64,000 nt of DNA from Nocardioides lianchengensis (GCF_900101465.1 NZ_FMZM01000015.1:1-64000); one strand, 5' to 3'. Positions 7,578 through 16,602 are shown, counted from the first letter of the stretch. Program-made: numbers and translations. The notes: a model not told the origin generated them from the letters alone.

Positions 7578-9007
7578 GCGCCCCCACCCTGGCCCAGCAG
7601 CTGGGCGCCTTCGCCGAGCGCACGTCCTTCGCCGACCTCCCCGACGAGGTCGTCGACAGCGTCCGCAAGCGGGTCCTCGACACCCTCGGGATCGCCGTCG
7701 CGGCCGCCCCGCTCGAGACCAGCCGTGCGGCCCGTGCCTGGGCCCGCTCGCAGGGCGGCCGGCCGGTCGCGTCGGCGGTCGGCGTCCCCGAGCGGCTGCC
7801 GGCGGGCCTGGCGGCGTTCGTCAACGGGGTGCTGGCCCACTCCCTCGACTACGACGACACGCACCTCCCCTCGGTGCTGCACCCGAGCGCCACGATCGTC
7901 CCGGTCGCGCTGGCCGTGGCCGAGCGGGAGGGCGCGAGCGGCGCCGAGCTGGTGCGCGCGATCGCGCTCGGCCTGGAGACCTGCGTCCGCCTCGGCATGG
8001 CCGGGTACGACGAGGACGCCAAGAACTCCACCTTCTTCGAGCACGGCCAGCACGCCACCTCGATCTGCGGCGCGATGGGCGGTGCCGTCACCGCCGCCGT
8101 CCTGACGGGCGGTACGGCGGACGCCGTCGTCGACAGCCTCGGGGTCGCCGCCTCGATGGCCTCGGGGATCATCGAGGCCAACCGCACCGGCGGCACAGTG
8201 AAGCGGCTGCACTGCGGCTGGGCCGCGCATGCCGCGGTCTCGGCCGCCGAGCTGGTGGCCTTCGGGCTGACCGGGCCGCCGACGGTCCTGGAGGGCCGGT
8301 TCGGCTTCTACCAGGCCTGGCTGCACGGCGACTTCGACCCGGGCGCGGTCGTCGACGGGCTGGGGGAGACCTGGGCGGTGCCCGACATCTTCTTCAAGCC
8401 CTACCCGGCCAACCACTTCACCCACGCCGCGGTCGACGCGGCCGCCCGGCTGCGCGAGCAGGGCGTCACGCCCGACCGCGTCGAGCGGCTGACCCTCGGC
8501 GTACCCGCTCCCAACCTGCGCACGATCGGCGAGCCGATCGAGGTCAAGCGCACGCCCGAGACCGGCTACATGGCCCAGTTCAGCGGCCCGTACGCCGTCG
8601 CCGTGGGCCTGCTCGGCGGCGCCGGGCTCGGCGCGGGCGTCGAGGACTACACCGACGAGCTGGCCCGCGACCCCGATCGGCGGGCGCTGATGGCCAAGGT
8701 CGACGTGGTGCCCGACGAGCGGTGCACGGCGATCTTCCCGACCCAGTTCCCGGCCGTGCTGACCGCGCGGCTGACCGACGGCACCGAGCTGGTCGAGGAG
8801 GTGCTGACGACCCGCGGCGGGCCGCAGCGCCCGCTCTCGTTCGACGAGCTGAGCGCCAAGTTCCGCGCGAACGCCGGCCGCACGCTGGCCGCCGACCGGG
8901 TCGAGGGCCTCGCCCGGGCCTGCGCGGAGCTGGAGACCTGCCCCGACGTCACCGCGGTGCTCGCGCCGCTGACGACGGTGGACCCTGACGACATCAAGGA
9001 GAGGTGA
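7574..9007 (+). CDS. MmgE/PrpD family protein (second copy)
   Basis: The GTG start overlaps the preceding stop (GTGA). It gives 477 residues, near the family norm. Characteristic stretches are VRKRVLDTLGIAVAAAP, HSLDYDDTHLPSVLHPSA (the conserved acid-rich active-site region), GLETCVRLG, GTVKRLHCGWAAHAAVSAAELV and YPANHFTHAAVDAAA. It is a paralogue of the divergent gene on the other side of the operator but clearly different in sequence, so the regulon encodes two members with possibly successive or alternative substrates. Known reactions in the family are dehydration of 2-methylcitrate, decarboxylation of cis-aconitate and epimerisation of iminodisuccinate. The position between a cyclic-amide hydrolase and a hydantoinase-like enzyme does not single out one of these. 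Confidence 0.88.
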   Translation: MSAPTLAQQLGAFAERTSFADLPDEVVDSVRKRVLDTLGIAVAAAPLETSRAARAWARSQGGRPVASAVGVPERLPAGLAAFVNGVLAHSLDYDDTHLPSVLHPSATIVPVALAVAEREGASGAELVRAIALGLETCVRLGMAGYDEDAKNSTFFEHGQHATSICGAMGGAVTAAVLTGGTADAVVDSLGVAASMASGIIEANRTGGTVKRLHCGWAAHAAVSAAELVAFGLTGPPTVLEGRFGFYQAWLHGDFDPGAVVDGLGETWAVPDIFFKPYPANHFTHAAVDAAARLREQGVTPDRVERLTLGVPAPNLRTIGEPIEVKRTPETGYMAQFSGPYAVAVGLLGGAGLGAGVEDYTDELARDPDRRALMAKVDVVPDERCTAIFPTQFPAVLTARLTDGTELVEEVLTTRGGPQRPLSFDELSAKFRANAGRTLAADRVEGLARACAELETCPDVTAVLAPLTTVDPDDIKER

Positions 9008-9012
9008 GCCTC

Positions 9013-10476
9013 ATGGCTGAGCACGACCTGATCATCACCAACGCACGCGTGGTCCGGCCCGGGCACGACGAGCCCGAGCGGCTCGACGTCGGCGTCAAGG
9101 ACGGCGTCTTCACGGCGATCGGCGGCTCCCTCGACGCCGACGGCGCCGAGGTGCTCGACGCCGGCGGCAAGCTCCTCTTCCCGGGCGTCGTCGACGTCCA
9201 CCAGCACTGGGGCATCTACAACGAGCTGGGCGAGGACGCCGAGTCCGAGAGCCGGGCCTCGGCGCAGGGCGGCGTGACCTCCGGGATCACCTACATCCGC
9301 ACCGGGGCCTACTACCTCAACCGCACCGGCCCCTACCGCGAGATCTTCCCCGACATCCTCGCCGCGACCGACGGCCGCGCCTACGTCGACTACGCGTTCC
9401 ACGTCGCGCCGATCCTCGAGGAGCACATCGACGAGATCCCGATGCTCATCGAGCAGGGCGTCCCGTCGTTCAAGATCTTCATGTTCTACGGCAGCCACGG
9501 CCTGCACGGCCGCTCGGCCGACCAGGGCTCGTTCCTGATGCTGCCCGAGGACCAGTCGTACGACATCGCGCACTTCGAGTTCGTCATGCGCGGCATCCAG
9601 AAGGCCCGCGAGGACGCCCGCTTCGCCGACGACCGCGATGCCATCTCGCTGTCCCTGCACTGCGAGACGGCCGAGATCATGCGCGCCTACACCAAGCTGG
9701 TGGAGAAGGACGGCACGCTGACCGGCCTGGAGGCCTACAGCGCCTCGCGGCCGCCGCACTCCGAGGGGCTGGCGATCACCATCGCGTCGTACCTCGCCCA
9801 CGAGACCGAGCTGCCCAACATCAACCTGCTCCACCTCACGTCCCGCAAGGCGATCGAGGCGGCGATGATGATGCAGGCGACCTTCCCCCACATCGACTTC
9901 CGTCGCGAGGTCACCGTGGGCCACCTGGTCGCGGACTTCAACACCGCCAACCTCGGCGGCAAGGTCAACCCGCCGCTGCGCTCGCCGGAGGACGTCGACG
10001 CGCTGTGGGAGCACCTGCTCGCCGGCCACTTCTCCTGGGTCACCTCCGACCACGCCTGCTGCAAGGAGGAGACGAAGTTCGGCGACCCGAAGGACGACGT
10101 CTTCCTGGCCAAGTCCGGCTTCGGCGGCACCGAGTACCTGCTGCCCGGCCTGATCACCGAGGGCCGCCGTCGCGGCCTGTCGTACGGCGCCGTCGCCGAG
10201 CTCACCGCGCGCAACCCCGCCGAGCGGTTCGGCCTCACGCAGAAGGGCGACCTGGCCGTCGGCAAGGACGCCGACTTCTGCCTCGTCGACGACGACGTGA
10301 GCTACACGGTCCGCGCCGAGGACTCGCTCTCGACGCAGGAGTACACCCCCTTCGAGGGCTTCGAGCTGACCGCCCGGGTCACTGACACCTACCTCCGCGG
10401 CTCCGCCGTCCTGCGCGACGGCGCCGTCGTCGGCGACCCGCGCGGGGAGTTCGTCAAGCGCTCCGGCCGGGGCTGA
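9013..10476 (+). CDS. Dihydroorotase/hydantoinase-type amidohydrolase
   Basis: The product is 487 residues and belongs to the cyclic amidohydrolases. Metal ligands can be followed through the sequence: His63 and His65 in DVHQHW, the lysine expected to be carboxylated at Lys154 in SFKIFMFYG, His216 in LHCE, His274 in LLHLTS and Asp346 in TSDHACC. KVNPPLRS is shared with dihydroorotases and dihydropyrimidinases. Such enzymes hydrolyse the C-N bond of five- or six-membered cyclic imides and ureides. ATG 9013 is preferred over an in-frame GTG at 9004 because AAGGAGAGG lies in the right place for it. It ends the left operon; no carbamoylase is seen anywhere in the regulon, so a complete classical hydantoin route is not encoded here. 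The last 23 bp overlap the convergent TetR gene. Confidence 0.9.
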   Translation: MAEHDLIITNARVVRPGHDEPERLDVGVKDGVFTAIGGSLDADGAEVLDAGGKLLFPGVVDVHQHWGIYNELGEDAESESRASAQGGVTSGITYIRTGAYYLNRTGPYREIFPDILAATDGRAYVDYAFHVAPILEEHIDEIPMLIEQGVPSFKIFMFYGSHGLHGRSADQGSFLMLPEDQSYDIAHFEFVMRGIQKAREDARFADDRDAISLSLHCETAEIMRAYTKLVEKDGTLTGLEAYSASRPPHSEGLAITIASYLAHETELPNINLLHLTSRKAIEAAMMMQATFPHIDFRREVTVGHLVADFNTANLGGKVNPPLRSPEDVDALWEHLLAGHFSWVTSDHACCKEETKFGDPKDDVFLAKSGFGGTEYLLPGLITEGRRRGLSYGAVAELTARNPAERFGLTQKGDLAVGKDADFCLVDDDVSYTVRAEDSLSTQEYTPFEGFELTARVTDTYLRGSAVLRDGAVVGDPRGEFVKRSGRG

Positions 10477-11041
10477 ACCGCAAGGTGGCGTCGGCCACGG
10501 CCCGGAGCTCGTCCGGACCGTGGCCGAGCCGGCTGCGGTGGATGAGGCCCTGGGACAGGGTCACGTAGTGCGCGCTGAGTCCCTCGACGTCGACCTGGTC
10601 GGCGCCACCCGCGAGGTCGCGTCGCAATCGCGCCGCGACGATCTCCTGCAGCTCGCGGGTCGTCGCGTCGATGACGGGCCGCAGCTCGGGCACCCGGTCC
10701 ACCAGCGTCAGGCTGTTGAGCATCAGGCAGCCACGCCGCCCGGGCTGGCTGACGCAGTCGCAGATGATGAGTTCGAGGTAGGCCCGCAGGCTCGTGGCGA
10801 CGTCCCCGGAGCTCCCCTGCATGGCCTCGCGCACCGTCTCGGTCAACCGCCGGCAGTAGCGGACCACGGCCTGCAGGTAGAGACCGTCCTTGGACCGGTA
10901 GGCGGCGTAGATGCTGCCGTTGCCGACCGTCGAGGCGAGGGCCACGTCGGCGATGGAGGTGTCGGCGTACCCGTGGGACCAGAAGAGCTCGATGGCCGCG
11001 TCCAGCAGTGCGGGCTCGTCGAACTGTCGGGGGCGCGGCAC
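10454..11041 (-). CDS. TetR family transcriptional regulator
   Basis: The 195-residue product has a standard N-terminal TetR helix-turn-helix: ALLDAAIELFWSHGYADTSIADVA followed by GNGSIYAAYRSKDGLYLQAV. The C-terminal ligand domain is of the type with RRGCLMLNSLTLVDRVPE, common in regulators of oxidoreductases and efflux genes. The GTG start lies 101 bp from the divergent GlxA-like gene, so it may control that gene and itself. Its 3' end runs 23 bp into the amidohydrolase gene from the opposite strand. Nothing links it to the IclR regulon. Confidence 0.88.
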   Translation of the reverse strand: MPRPRQFDEPALLDAAIELFWSHGYADTSIADVALASTVGNGSIYAAYRSKDGLYLQAVVRYCRRLTETVREAMQGSSGDVATSLRAYLELIICDCVSQPGRRGCLMLNSLTLVDRVPELRPVIDATTRELQEIVAARLRRDLAGGADQVDVEGLSAHYVTLSQGLIHRSRLGHGPDELRAVADATLRFSPGRSA

Positions 11042-11141
11042 CTGCGGAGCGTATCGCCGTCATCCGAAGGCCGGGCTCCCGTCCGGTCCCGCGAGCGGAG
11101 CCCGGTGGACACCGCGCGGTTGGTGGAGCCATGATTCCACA

Positions 11142-12182
11142 ATGGAGACGTCGCGTTCCCCGCGCCGGATCGGGGTGCTGGCGTTCGACGGGGTGATGCT
11201 GCTCGACCTCAGCGGTCCGGCCGAGGTCTTCGTGGCCGCGAACCGGCAGGTCCCCGGGGCCTACGAGATCTCGGTCCTGACCGTCGGCGGCGGAGCCTTC
11301 GAGACGTCCGTGGGCGCCCGGATGGAGGCGGTCGCCGTCGCGGGCTCCGGGACCTTCGACACCGTCGTCGTGGTCGGCAGCACCAGACCCGCCCTCCGCT
11401 TCGTAACGCCCGAGTTGGTGGCCGCGACCCGGGAACTCGCCGGACGCAGCCGGCGGATGGCCGCCATCTGCACGGGCGCGTTCGTGCTGGCCGAGGCGGG
11501 CCTGCTCGACGGCCGGGCCGCCACGACGCATTGGAAGTACACCCGGGACCTGGCTGCGCGCTATCCCGGCGTCTCGGTGCGGCACGACGCGATCTACGTC
11601 CGCGACGACCGCACCTACAGCTCCGGCGGGGCGTCCGCAGGCATCGACCTGGCGCTCGCGCTGGTCGAGGAGGACCACGGCATCGAGGTCGCGCAGGCCG
11701 TCGCCCGCGACCTGCTGGTCTACCTCCAGCGCGGTGGCGGCCAGTCGCAGTTCTCGTCGTCGGCAAGCGCGAAGGTCGTGGAGTCCCACGTCGTCCGCCG
11801 GGTCACCGACCATGTGCGGGCCGAGCCACAGGTGCCCCACAGCGTCCGGTCCATGGCCGCGTTCGCGCACGTCAGCGAGAGGCAGCTGACCCGGCTGTTC
11901 CGTGACGAGCTCGGCACCACGCCGGCCTCCTACGTGGCCGACCTGCGCTTCGGCATCGCCTGCGACTGGCTGCGGGCCGGGTCGTCCGTGGCGGCGGCGG
12001 CCGCCGCCGCGGGCTTCTCCAGCGGCGAGATGATGCGCCGCGTCTTCCTGACCCGGCTGGGCCGCTCGCCCCGAGCCTTCCGTGACGAGGCACGTCGAGA
12101 CGCGGGCTCGTTCACCTCCGGTGACGCAAACCGTGGGAAACCTGTCGCACCAGGTGCAGGTGCGAGGACAGCCGCGGGATAG
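11142..12182 (+). CDS. GlxA-type regulator: DJ-1/PfpI-like domain plus AraC-type DNA-binding domain
   Basis: The product is 346 residues. Residues about 10-190 form a DJ-1/PfpI (GATase1-like) domain with MAAICTGAFVLAEAGLLDGR carrying the family cysteine and GGASAGIDLAL. Residues about 225-325 are an AraC/XylS double helix-turn-helix with SVRSMAAFAHVSERQLTRLF and LRFGIACDWLRAGSSVAAAA. This is the GlxA layout, in which the first domain has lost its enzyme role and probably senses a ligand. The ATG is chosen because homology begins right after it. GTGGA and TCCAC arms 8 bp apart lie just upstream and may be an operator. The downstream hydrolase gene, 66 bp away on the same strand, is the most likely target. 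Confidence 0.88.
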   Translation: METSRSPRRIGVLAFDGVMLLDLSGPAEVFVAANRQVPGAYEISVLTVGGGAFETSVGARMEAVAVAGSGTFDTVVVVGSTRPALRFVTPELVAATRELAGRSRRMAAICTGAFVLAEAGLLDGRAATTHWKYTRDLAARYPGVSVRHDAIYVRDDRTYSSGGASAGIDLALALVEEDHGIEVAQAVARDLLVYLQRGGGQSQFSSSASAKVVESHVVRRVTDHVRAEPQVPHSVRSMAAFAHVSERQLTRLFRDELGTTPASYVADLRFGIACDWLRAGSSVAAAAAAAGFSSGEMMRRVFLTRLGRSPRAFRDEARRDAGSFTSGDANRGKPVAPGAGARTAAG

Positions 12183-12248
12183 AGACTCGAACCGTCGCGC
12201 CCGCCGGGCGTGCGTCCGATCCTTCCTCGATCCTCCCGGGAGCCCCCC

Positions 12249-13073
12249 ATGCCCACCCTGACCACCACCGACGGCGTCGAGATCTTCTACAAGGACTGGG
12301 GGACCGGCCAGCCGGTCGTCTTCAGCCACGGCTGGCCTCTCTCGTCCGACGACTGGGACGCCCAGCTGATGTTCTTCCTCAACCAGGGCTTCCGTGTGGT
12401 CGCCCACGACCGTCGCGGCCACGGCCGCTCGGAGCAGGTGGCCACGGGCCACGACATGGACCACTACGCCGACGACCTCGCCGCGGTCGTCGAGCACCTC
12501 GACCTGCGCGACGCCGTCCACGTGGGCCACTCCACCGGTGGCGGCGAGGTCGTGCACTACCTGGCCCGCCACGGCCAGGACCGGGCCGCCAAGGCGGTGC
12601 TGATCAGCGCCGTCCCGCCGATCATGGTCCAGACCGAGAGCAACCCCGGCGGCCTGCCGAAGGACTTCTTCGACGGCATCCAGGAGCAGGTCGCCACGCG
12701 GCGGGCCGCCTTCTTCCGCGACTTCGCCGAGGGCCCGTTCTACGGCTACAACCGACCCGGCGCCGAGCCGCACGAGGGCGTCATCGCCAACTGGTGGCGC
12801 CAGGGCATGCTCGGCGGTGCTAAGGCCCACTACGACGGGGTGGTCGCGTTCTCGCAGACCGACTTCACCGAGGACCTGAAGGCCGTCACCGTGCCGACCC
12901 TGGTGCTGCACGGCGAGGACGACCAGGTCGTGCCGATCGCCGACTCCGCCGAGCTGTCGGTGAAGCTCCTCCCGAACGGCACGCTGAAGACCTACCCGGG
13001 CTTCCCGCACGGGATGCCGACGACCAACGCCGACGTCATCAACGCCGACATCCTCGACTTCATCCGGGCCTGA
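12249..13073 (+). CDS. Alpha/beta hydrolase, non-heme chloroperoxidase-like
   Basis: The 274-residue product matches cofactor-free haloperoxidases/esterases in length and motifs: FSHGWPLSSDDWDAQ for the oxyanion region, GHGRS, nucleophile Ser95 in GHSTGGGE, acid Asp224 or Asp225 in HGEDDQVVP and His254 in GFPHG. The arrangement equals the Streptomyces CPO-T triad. These enzymes hydrolyse esters and form peracids, and their physiological substrates are rarely known. It follows the GlxA-like regulator and is closed by a strong hairpin terminator immediately downstream. No signal peptide is present, so the enzyme is cytoplasmic. Confidence 0.9.
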   Translation: MPTLTTTDGVEIFYKDWGTGQPVVFSHGWPLSSDDWDAQLMFFLNQGFRVVAHDRRGHGRSEQVATGHDMDHYADDLAAVVEHLDLRDAVHVGHSTGGGEVVHYLARHGQDRAAKAVLISAVPPIMVQTESNPGGLPKDFFDGIQEQVATRRAAFFRDFAEGPFYGYNRPGAEPHEGVIANWWRQGMLGGAKAHYDGVVAFSQTDFTEDLKAVTVPTLVLHGEDDQVVPIADSAELSVKLLPNGTLKTYPGFPHGMPTTNADVINADILDFIRA

Positions 13074-13080
13074 TCGCCCG

Positions 13081-13120
13081 CCTCGGCGGTCCCCGGGCGC
13101 CGGCCGGGGGACCGCCGAGG
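13081..13120 (+). terminator. Rho-independent-type hairpin after the chloroperoxidase gene
   Basis: CCTCGGCGGTCCCC (13081-13094) pairs perfectly over 14 bp with GGGGACCGCCGAGG (13107-13120), leaving a 12-nt loop. It starts 7 bp after the stop codon. There is no U-run, as is common for actinobacterial terminators. Confidence 0.8.
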
Positions 13121-13246
13121 GTCGAACGGGTCGCGGTTTCGCCACCCCGCGGGAGGGCGCCGTACCATCGGGGGAGCACAGGGTTTCACGCGTCTTGGAG
13201 GTGGGTTCGGCGCGTCGTCCAGACGCACCCGAAAGGCCCCACCCCC

Positions 13247-14482
13247 GTGTCACCCCTCGCCTCCTACCGGCGGCTCTTCGAGCTCGCCGGGACGACGTAC
13301 GTCGTCGTCGCCTTCCTCGCCCGGCTGCCGCTCGCCATGAGCCAGCTCGGCACCCTCCTGCTCGTCTCCGACGCCACCGGCAGCTACGGCCTCGGCGGCC
13401 TGGCCGCCGGCGCGCTCGCCGTCGCGAACGCGGCCGGCGCCCCGTTCGCGGGGGCCCTGGCCGACCGGATCGGCCAGCGGCACGTCGTCCTCGTGCAGTC
13501 ACTGGCCGGCGCCGGCGCGCTGGTCGCCCTCGTTGCGCTCGTCCGCGGGGGAGCGGCCGACGCGGCCGTGGTCGCCACCGCCGCCCTCGCCGGTCTCGCC
13601 ATGCCGCAGGTCGGTCCGCTGGCGCGGGTGCGCTGGCGCCCGATCACCGCCCCGACCGGGGTCCACCAGCGGCGCCTGGTCGACGTGGCCTTCTCCTACG
13701 AGGGGGCCGCGGACGAGGCGTCCTTCGCGATCGGCCCGGCCCTCGTCGGCGTCGGCGTCGCCGTGGTCTCGCCCGGCGGCGCGCTGCTGCTGGCGGCCGC
13801 GATGCTGGCGATCTTCGGCACGGCCTTCGCGCTGCATCGCAGCGCCCGCCGGGTCCGACGCGACGGCATCCCGCTGCCGACCGGTCGGCTGCTCACCCCG
13901 GTCCTGCTGGTCCTGGTCGTCGCGCAGCTGCTCATCGGCAGCCTCTTCGGCGCCACCCAGACCGGGACGACGGTGCTGGCCACCCAGGCCGGGGTGCCGG
14001 GCGCCGCCGGGCTGGTGCACGCCGTGCTCGGGGTCGGCAGCGCCGTCGCGGGCGTCGCGACCGCGTTCCTCCCCGAGCGGATCGGCCCGGAGCGCCGGAT
14101 GCTCGGCGCCGCGGCCGCCCTGTCGGTGCTGTCGCTGCCCCTGCTGCTCGTGGACGGGCTCGCTGCCCTGGTCCCGGTCGTCCTGCTGCTCGGCTGCGCC
14201 GTGGCGCCCCTGATGATCGCCGTCTTCTCGCTGGCCGAGCGGGTGGTCGCCCCCGCCCGGGTCGCCACCGCGATGACGCTGCTGGCCAGCGCCACCGGCC
14301 TGGGGTACGCCGTCGGCTCGGGCACCGCCGGACGGCTCGCCGACGCGCACGGCCACACCGCGGCGTTCGCCGTGACCGTCACCGCGATGGTGCTGGAGCT
14401 GCTCCTGGTCCTGGCCGCGCAGCGGCGGCTGCGGACGGCGCTCGTCGAGGTGCGGGTGCCCGTCGCGGTGCGGGCGGCCTGA
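13247..14482 (+). CDS. Major facilitator superfamily transporter
   Basis: The product is 411 residues with about 12 hydrophobic helices. The loop GALADRIGQRHVVL between helices 2 and 3 is the MFS motif A equivalent (G-x-L-x-D-R-x-G-x-R). The second half repeats the fold with GTAGRLADAHG near the end. The pattern resembles the small drug or sugar efflux branch, but the substrate cannot be inferred. The GTG start follows a stretch without a clear ribosome binding site. It stands alone between the terminator of the hydrolase gene and the convergent small acidic gene. Confidence 0.85.
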   Translation: MSPLASYRRLFELAGTTYVVVAFLARLPLAMSQLGTLLLVSDATGSYGLGGLAAGALAVANAAGAPFAGALADRIGQRHVVLVQSLAGAGALVALVALVRGGAADAAVVATAALAGLAMPQVGPLARVRWRPITAPTGVHQRRLVDVAFSYEGAADEASFAIGPALVGVGVAVVSPGGALLLAAAMLAIFGTAFALHRSARRVRRDGIPLPTGRLLTPVLLVLVVAQLLIGSLFGATQTGTTVLATQAGVPGAAGLVHAVLGVGSAVAGVATAFLPERIGPERRMLGAAAALSVLSLPLLLVDGLAALVPVVLLLGCAVAPLMIAVFSLAERVVAPARVATAMTLLASATGLGYAVGSGTAGRLADAHGHTAAFAVTVTAMVLELLLVLAAQRRLRTALVEVRVPVAVRAA

Positions 14483-14495
14483 GGACGCGGCGGCC

Positions 14496-14660
14496 TCAGC
14501 CCTGCGAGATGCCGTTCTCCTCGGCCGTGCCCGCCTCGGCCCCCAGGCCGTCCTCGTCCGACTCGGCGTCGAGCCGGTCCTGCAGCGCCCCGATCTCCTC
14601 GCGCTCCGCGTCGAGGTCGGGGTCGCCCTGCGTGCTGGTCTTCCTCGGGTCGTCGCTCAT
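14496..14660 (-). CDS. Small acidic protein of unknown function, 54 aa
   Basis: The 54-residue product begins MSDDPRKTSTQGDPDLDAE and is dominated by Asp, Glu, Gly and Ala, with one likely helix (EREEIGALQDRLDAE). A longer in-frame start exists 39 nt upstream, but the MSDDP start gives the better sequence. It is divergent from the S53 protease gene; the Fur/Zur-like palindrome lies about 40 bp upstream of its ATG and could serve both directions. No family is recognised; small acidic proteins of this sort occur widely in actinobacteria. Confidence 0.5.
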   Translation of the reverse strand: MSDDPRKTSTQGDPDLDAEREEIGALQDRLDAESDEDGLGAEAGTAEENGISQG

Positions 14661-14699
14661 GCCTTCCGGGTACCCGGTCACACCCACCCCCAAATGCAA

Positions 14700-14716
14700 A
14701 TGAGAATCGTTCTCGT
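14700..14716. promoter_or_regulatory. Fur/Zur-family operator-like palindrome
   Basis: GAGAA-TCG-TTCTC (14702-14714) within ATGAGAATCGTTCTCGT closely resembles classical Fur and Zur boxes such as ATGAGAATCATTCTCAT. It is an AT-rich spot in very GC-rich surroundings. A TATAGA -10-like hexamer overlaps its right edge (14716-14721), so a bound repressor would block the promoter of the S53 protease gene 54 bp downstream. Whether the metal is iron, zinc or manganese cannot be told. Confidence 0.6.
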
Positions 14717-14769
14717 ATAGAGTCCGCGGGCCGCATCACGGTGGTGCGGCTGGACCCCGAGGACCCTTC

Positions 14770-16602
14770 GTGCCCGTCTCCCGCACGCCGCAGCGCGGCG
14801 TACCCCTGCTCGTCGCCGTGCTCGCCGCCGCGACCCTGTCCGTCCCGCTCTCGGGAGCGCCGCCCGCGTCGGCCGCGGAGCCCGCGGAGCGCCCGGCCGC
14901 CCGCACTGTGCTCGCCGGGTCGCGCCTGGACCTCGCCGCGCTCGACACCGGCCGCCGGCGGGCGGTGCCGGACCGCGAGGTGGTCCGCCTCAGCGTGCTG
15001 CTCCCCTGGCGGGGCGAGGGCGCGGCGACGCCGCGGCAGGTACGGCGGGCCGCCCGCTGGCTGCGCGCCCAGCGGCTCGCGGTCACCGCCGTACGACGCG
15101 ACCTCGGGGTCGTCGAGGTGCGGGGCCGGGTCGGCCGGGTCGAGCGCGCCCTGCGCACCCGCCTGGTCCGGGTCGAGACCGACGGCGTCGAGATCGTCGC
15201 GCCCGCCCGTGCCGTGTCGGTGCCGCGCGGGCTGCGGATCCAGGGCGTCGCCGGGCTGGTGCGCACCCCCGCGGTCCCGATGTCGATCACCGCGCCGGCC
15301 GTGACGACCGGGCCGCAGACCTCCGACGGCTGCGCGCGCTACTGGGGCGAGCGGGTCAGCGACCGCTGGCCCGCGCGGCCCGCCGTGACGACCCGCTCCA
15401 ACCGGCTCTGCGGCTACTCGCCCACCGACCTGCGCGCCCTGCACCGGGTCCCGGCGGGCATCACCGGCGAGGGTGCCCGGGTCGGCATCGTCGGGACGTA
15501 CGACGACCCCGCGGTCGCGCAGAACACCGACGACTACTTCACCGAGACCGGCGGCGCCCCCTTCCGCCCCGGGCAGTACGTCGTCCACCACACCGCCGAG
15601 GACGACACCGCCTGCGGGGACCGCGAAGGCTGGTCGGAGGAGCAGCACCTCGACGTCCAGGCCGTGCACGCGATGGCGCCGGACGCGAAGGTCGTCTACT
15701 GGGCCAGCCCGACCTGCTACTCCCACGACCTCTTCCAGACCCTGCTCGACGCCGTCGAGTCGGGTGAGGTCGACGTGATCTCGATGTCCCTCGGCTCCCG
15801 CGAGGAGCACGGCACCGACGCCGACCGGGCCCTGTTGCACCGCGCGGTCGTGCAGGCCTCGCTGCGGGGCGTGTCGGTCTTCGCGGCCGCCGGCAACGAC
15901 GGCGACTACAGCGACGAGGGCGACCACGCGGGCGAGCTCGACGTGACCTCGCCGGCGTCCAGCCCGTGGGTCACCGCGGTCGGCGGGCTGTCGATGGGGA
16001 TGCGGCGCGACGGCTCGTACGCCGCGATCGGCGGCTGGGCGTCCACGCCGTACTTCGCCCGCAACGGCGGGCTGATCCCACCCGGCTTCCACGCCGGCGG
16101 GGGCGGCGGCGCCTCCCACGTCCACGCCCGGCCGGGCTGGCAGCGGGGGCATGTCCCGGCGACCCTCACCGACGGCTCCGGCGCCGGGAGGCGGCTGCTG
16201 CCCGACGTCGCCGCGCTGGCCGACCCGCTGACCGGCTTCACGACCCGGATCCCCGGGCCGGACGGGCCGACGTACCGCGCCATCGGCGGGACCAGCCTGG
16301 CCACCCCGTCGGTCGCCACCCTGGTCGCGATGGCCAAGGCCCGCTCCGGCCGGCGGATCGGGCTGGCCACGCCGTGGCTCTACCGCCTGGCGGGTACGGC
16401 GGCGCTGCGCGACGTGACCCCGCCGAACGCCGGCCTCTGGTCGGCGACCGCGCTCGGCGGCGGACAGACCTGGCCCGAGACGGTCGTGACCGTCGACCGC
16501 CGCCCCCAGTCGCTCGTCTCGGGGCCCGGCTGGGACCCGCTCACCGGCGTCGGCCTGCCCGGCGGCGCCGCCTTCTTCGACCTGTTCGGCACCGCCCGGT
16601 GA
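14770..16602 (+). CDS. Exported S53 family (sedolisin-type) serine-carboxyl peptidase
   Basis: The 610-residue protein has a signal peptide (about 1-36, ending in ASA) and an N-terminal pro-domain (about 45-175) with the family folding pattern. The catalytic domain then runs to the C-terminus. The S53 catalytic Glu and Asp appear as Glu291 and Asp295 in EEQHLD, the nucleophile is Ser509 in GGTSLATP, and the oxyanion Asp region is AAGNDGD (about 373-379). The late GWDPLTGVGLP is the calcium-site signature. Sedolisins act at acid pH and are made as self-cleaving precursors. A Fur/Zur-like box precedes the gene. Next comes another exported protein after 32 bp, suggesting a metal-responsive secretion operon. 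Confidence 0.92.
   Translation: MPVSRTPQRGVPLLVAVLAAATLSVPLSGAPPASAAEPAERPAARTVLAGSRLDLAALDTGRRRAVPDREVVRLSVLLPWRGEGAATPRQVRRAARWLRAQRLAVTAVRRDLGVVEVRGRVGRVERALRTRLVRVETDGVEIVAPARAVSVPRGLRIQGVAGLVRTPAVPMSITAPAVTTGPQTSDGCARYWGERVSDRWPARPAVTTRSNRLCGYSPTDLRALHRVPAGITGEGARVGIVGTYDDPAVAQNTDDYFTETGGAPFRPGQYVVHHTAEDDTACGDREGWSEEQHLDVQAVHAMAPDAKVVYWASPTCYSHDLFQTLLDAVESGEVDVISMSLGSREEHGTDADRALLHRAVVQASLRGVSVFAAAGNDGDYSDEGDHAGELDVTSPASSPWVTAVGGLSMGMRRDGSYAAIGGWASTPYFARNGGLIPPGFHAGGGGGASHVHARPGWQRGHVPATLTDGSGAGRRLLPDVAALADPLTGFTTRIPGPDGPTYRAIGGTSLATPSVATLVAMAKARSGRRIGLATPWLYRLAGTAALRDVTPPNAGLWSATALGGGQTWPETVVTVDRRPQSLVSGPGWDPLTGVGLPGGAAFFDLFGTAR

Noticed and set aside
10389-13502. 1037-residue minus-strand frame
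   Set aside because: It is antisense to the GlxA-like and chloroperoxidase genes and overlaps the TetR gene in a different frame. No domain is recognisable in it.
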